Source: Coprobacillus sp. CAG:826
GTDB lineage: Bacteria > Bacillota_I > Bacilli_A > RFN20 > CAG-826
Length of the DNA stretch: 30,597 nucleotides
Direction of reading: 5' to 3'
Assembly (NCBI GenBank): GCA_000437235.1
Contig: FR897046.1
Span: 14,508 to 45,104 of the forward strand
The notes beneath the pieces were generated by a model, which ran no database searches, was not told where the DNA came from, and was given only the letters and a program-made list of their open reading frames with translations. Shown one piece after another: positions 30,068 through 30,597 of this stretch. Positions within the stretch are counted from its first letter, which is position 1; the number at the start of each line of letters is the position of its first letter. A program made the position numbers and the translations under genes.

Positions 30068-30597
30068 ATGGGATTTGCGCCACTACATATTCGAAGCGGA
30101 TATTCTTTTTTAAAAAGCGGCTTAACAATGGACAGACTTTTTCAAACCATAAAAAAAGCAAATTATTCTTCTTTAGCGCTTACCGATTTAGGCGTTCTTT
30201 TTGGTTACCCTACTTTTGTAAAACTCGCTAATGAAAACCATATGCACTATGGACTAGGTATGGAAGTTCAAGTAACGTTTAGTAAACTTCCCACCGCTCT
30301 TTCTTCTTATGCTGATCAAGAATTTCCTTTATGTTTATATGCGATGGATGAAGAAGGATACCATTCTTTAATGCGCATTTCTAGTCATCTTTCTAATCAT
30401 TCTTCTATTCCTTTAGATCATGAAGACATCAAAGGTGATCATCTCGTAGCTATTTTATCTACTGATTGTAGTTTTTTTGATATTCAAGCTTTAAAAGATA
30501 CCTTAGATTCTCGTCCGCGTATGGCTTTACTTACGCTCAATCAATATTTCAAGCATTTTTATCTTGGTTTAGCTTTTTATAATATGTCTGAACTCGG
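30068..30597 (+). CDS. dnaE: DnaE, DNA polymerase III alpha subunit (partial, N-terminal PHP domain)
   Basis: About 176 codons of the N-terminal PHP domain of a Gram-positive DnaE-type polymerase, running off the right edge. The start MGFAPLHIRSGYSFLKSGLT corresponds to the family F.HLHVHS.YSLLdg segment, and SSLALTDLGVLFGYPTF to aLTDHGnm.g...f. YGLGMEVQV matches the next conserved strand. The ATG at 30068 has GAGGTG 7 bases upstream and gives the normal short N-terminus; the in-frame ATG at 30047 (AAAGGTGG 4 bases before it) would add seven residues and is possible. Key PHP metal-binding residues are replaced (HIR for HxH, TDLG for TDHG), so this PHP site is probably inactive. Confidence 0.9.
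   Translation, partial: MGFAPLHIRSGYSFLKSGLTMDRLFQTIKKANYSSLALTDLGVLFGYPTFVKLANENHMHYGLGMEVQVTFSKLPTALSSYADQEFPLCLYAMDEEGYHSLMRISSHLSNHSSIPLDHEDIKGDHLVAILSTDCSFFDIQALKDTLDSRPRMALLTLNQYFKHFYLGLAFYNMSEL

Noticed and set aside
1..30597. Mollicute-type recoding of TGA to Trp
   Set aside because: TGA serves as a stop in several ATGA overlaps (murD/ftsW, mraY/murD, pbpB/murE, DUF523/ECF), and no gene needs in-frame TGA to be read through.
1..30597. Insertion sequence, integrase or attachment site explaining the accessory cassettes
   Set aside because: No transposase or recombinase gene and no paired terminal repeats were seen around the abiE, LRR or DUF3990 units; their acquisition is inferred only from context.

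Overview
The window is AT-rich DNA from a walled, low-GC Gram-positive bacterium. It is most likely an uncultured member of the Bacilli near the Erysipelotrichales/RF39 lineages. The grounds are the Bacillus-type gene order murE-mraY-murD-ftsW-murG, a class B PBP with a C-terminal PASTA domain, a T-box in front of pheST, a Gram-positive-type DnaE, and AAAGTG-type MraZ boxes like those of Mollicutes. TGA is an ordinary stop codon here (several ATGA stop/start overlaps) and Trp is TGG, so the code is standard. The exact taxon is inference.

Positions 1-9030, minus strand: the division/cell-wall (dcw) cluster, read from right to left as mraZ, rsmH, a short ftsL-like gene, pbpB, murE, mraY, murD, ftsW and the 5' part of murG. 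Most genes overlap or nearly touch. A strong hairpin-plus-U terminator lies between ftsL and pbpB. The mraZ promoter (TTTACA-17-TATAAT) carries four MraZ boxes on one helical face.

Positions 9120-10770: a self-contained abiE-type toxin/antitoxin operon with its own consensus promoter, a candidate palindromic operator and a terminator. Positions 10841-15098: the pheS-pheT-yceD operon under a tRNA-Phe-responsive T-box (specifier UUC). Positions 15190-17180: on the plus strand, a 609-residue BspA-type leucine-rich-repeat lipoprotein inserted between pheS and the rRNA/tRNA methyltransferase gene that often neighbours it. Positions 17400-18840: methyltransferase and YgjP-type metallopeptidase genes.

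Positions 18980-20095, plus strand: a DUF523 (TudS-like) gene translationally coupled to an ECF-transporter S component, followed by what looks like a free-standing small RNA of about 62 nt (promoter, two-tier stem-loop, seven U residues). Positions 20170-21480, minus strand: a compact four-gene module built around a DUF3990 protein (ADP-ribosyltransferase-like) with two small proteins downstream and one upstream, under a promoter overlapped by a perfect 10-bp inverted repeat. This is the best candidate here for a little-described system.

Positions 21547-26990, minus strand: glgB, glgP and an M42 aminopeptidase, giving glycogen branching and breakdown without synthesis genes in view. A perfect 15-bp palindrome sits against the -10 box. 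Positions 27150-30597, plus strand: ackA and an nrnA-type DHH phosphoesterase, then tspO, then a 26-bp perfect palindrome and the start of dnaE with a degenerate PHP active site.

Overall this is a core-genome backbone (wall synthesis, translation, energy reserve, replication) interrupted at operon boundaries by three accessory cassettes: abiE, the LRR lipoprotein and the DUF3990 module.
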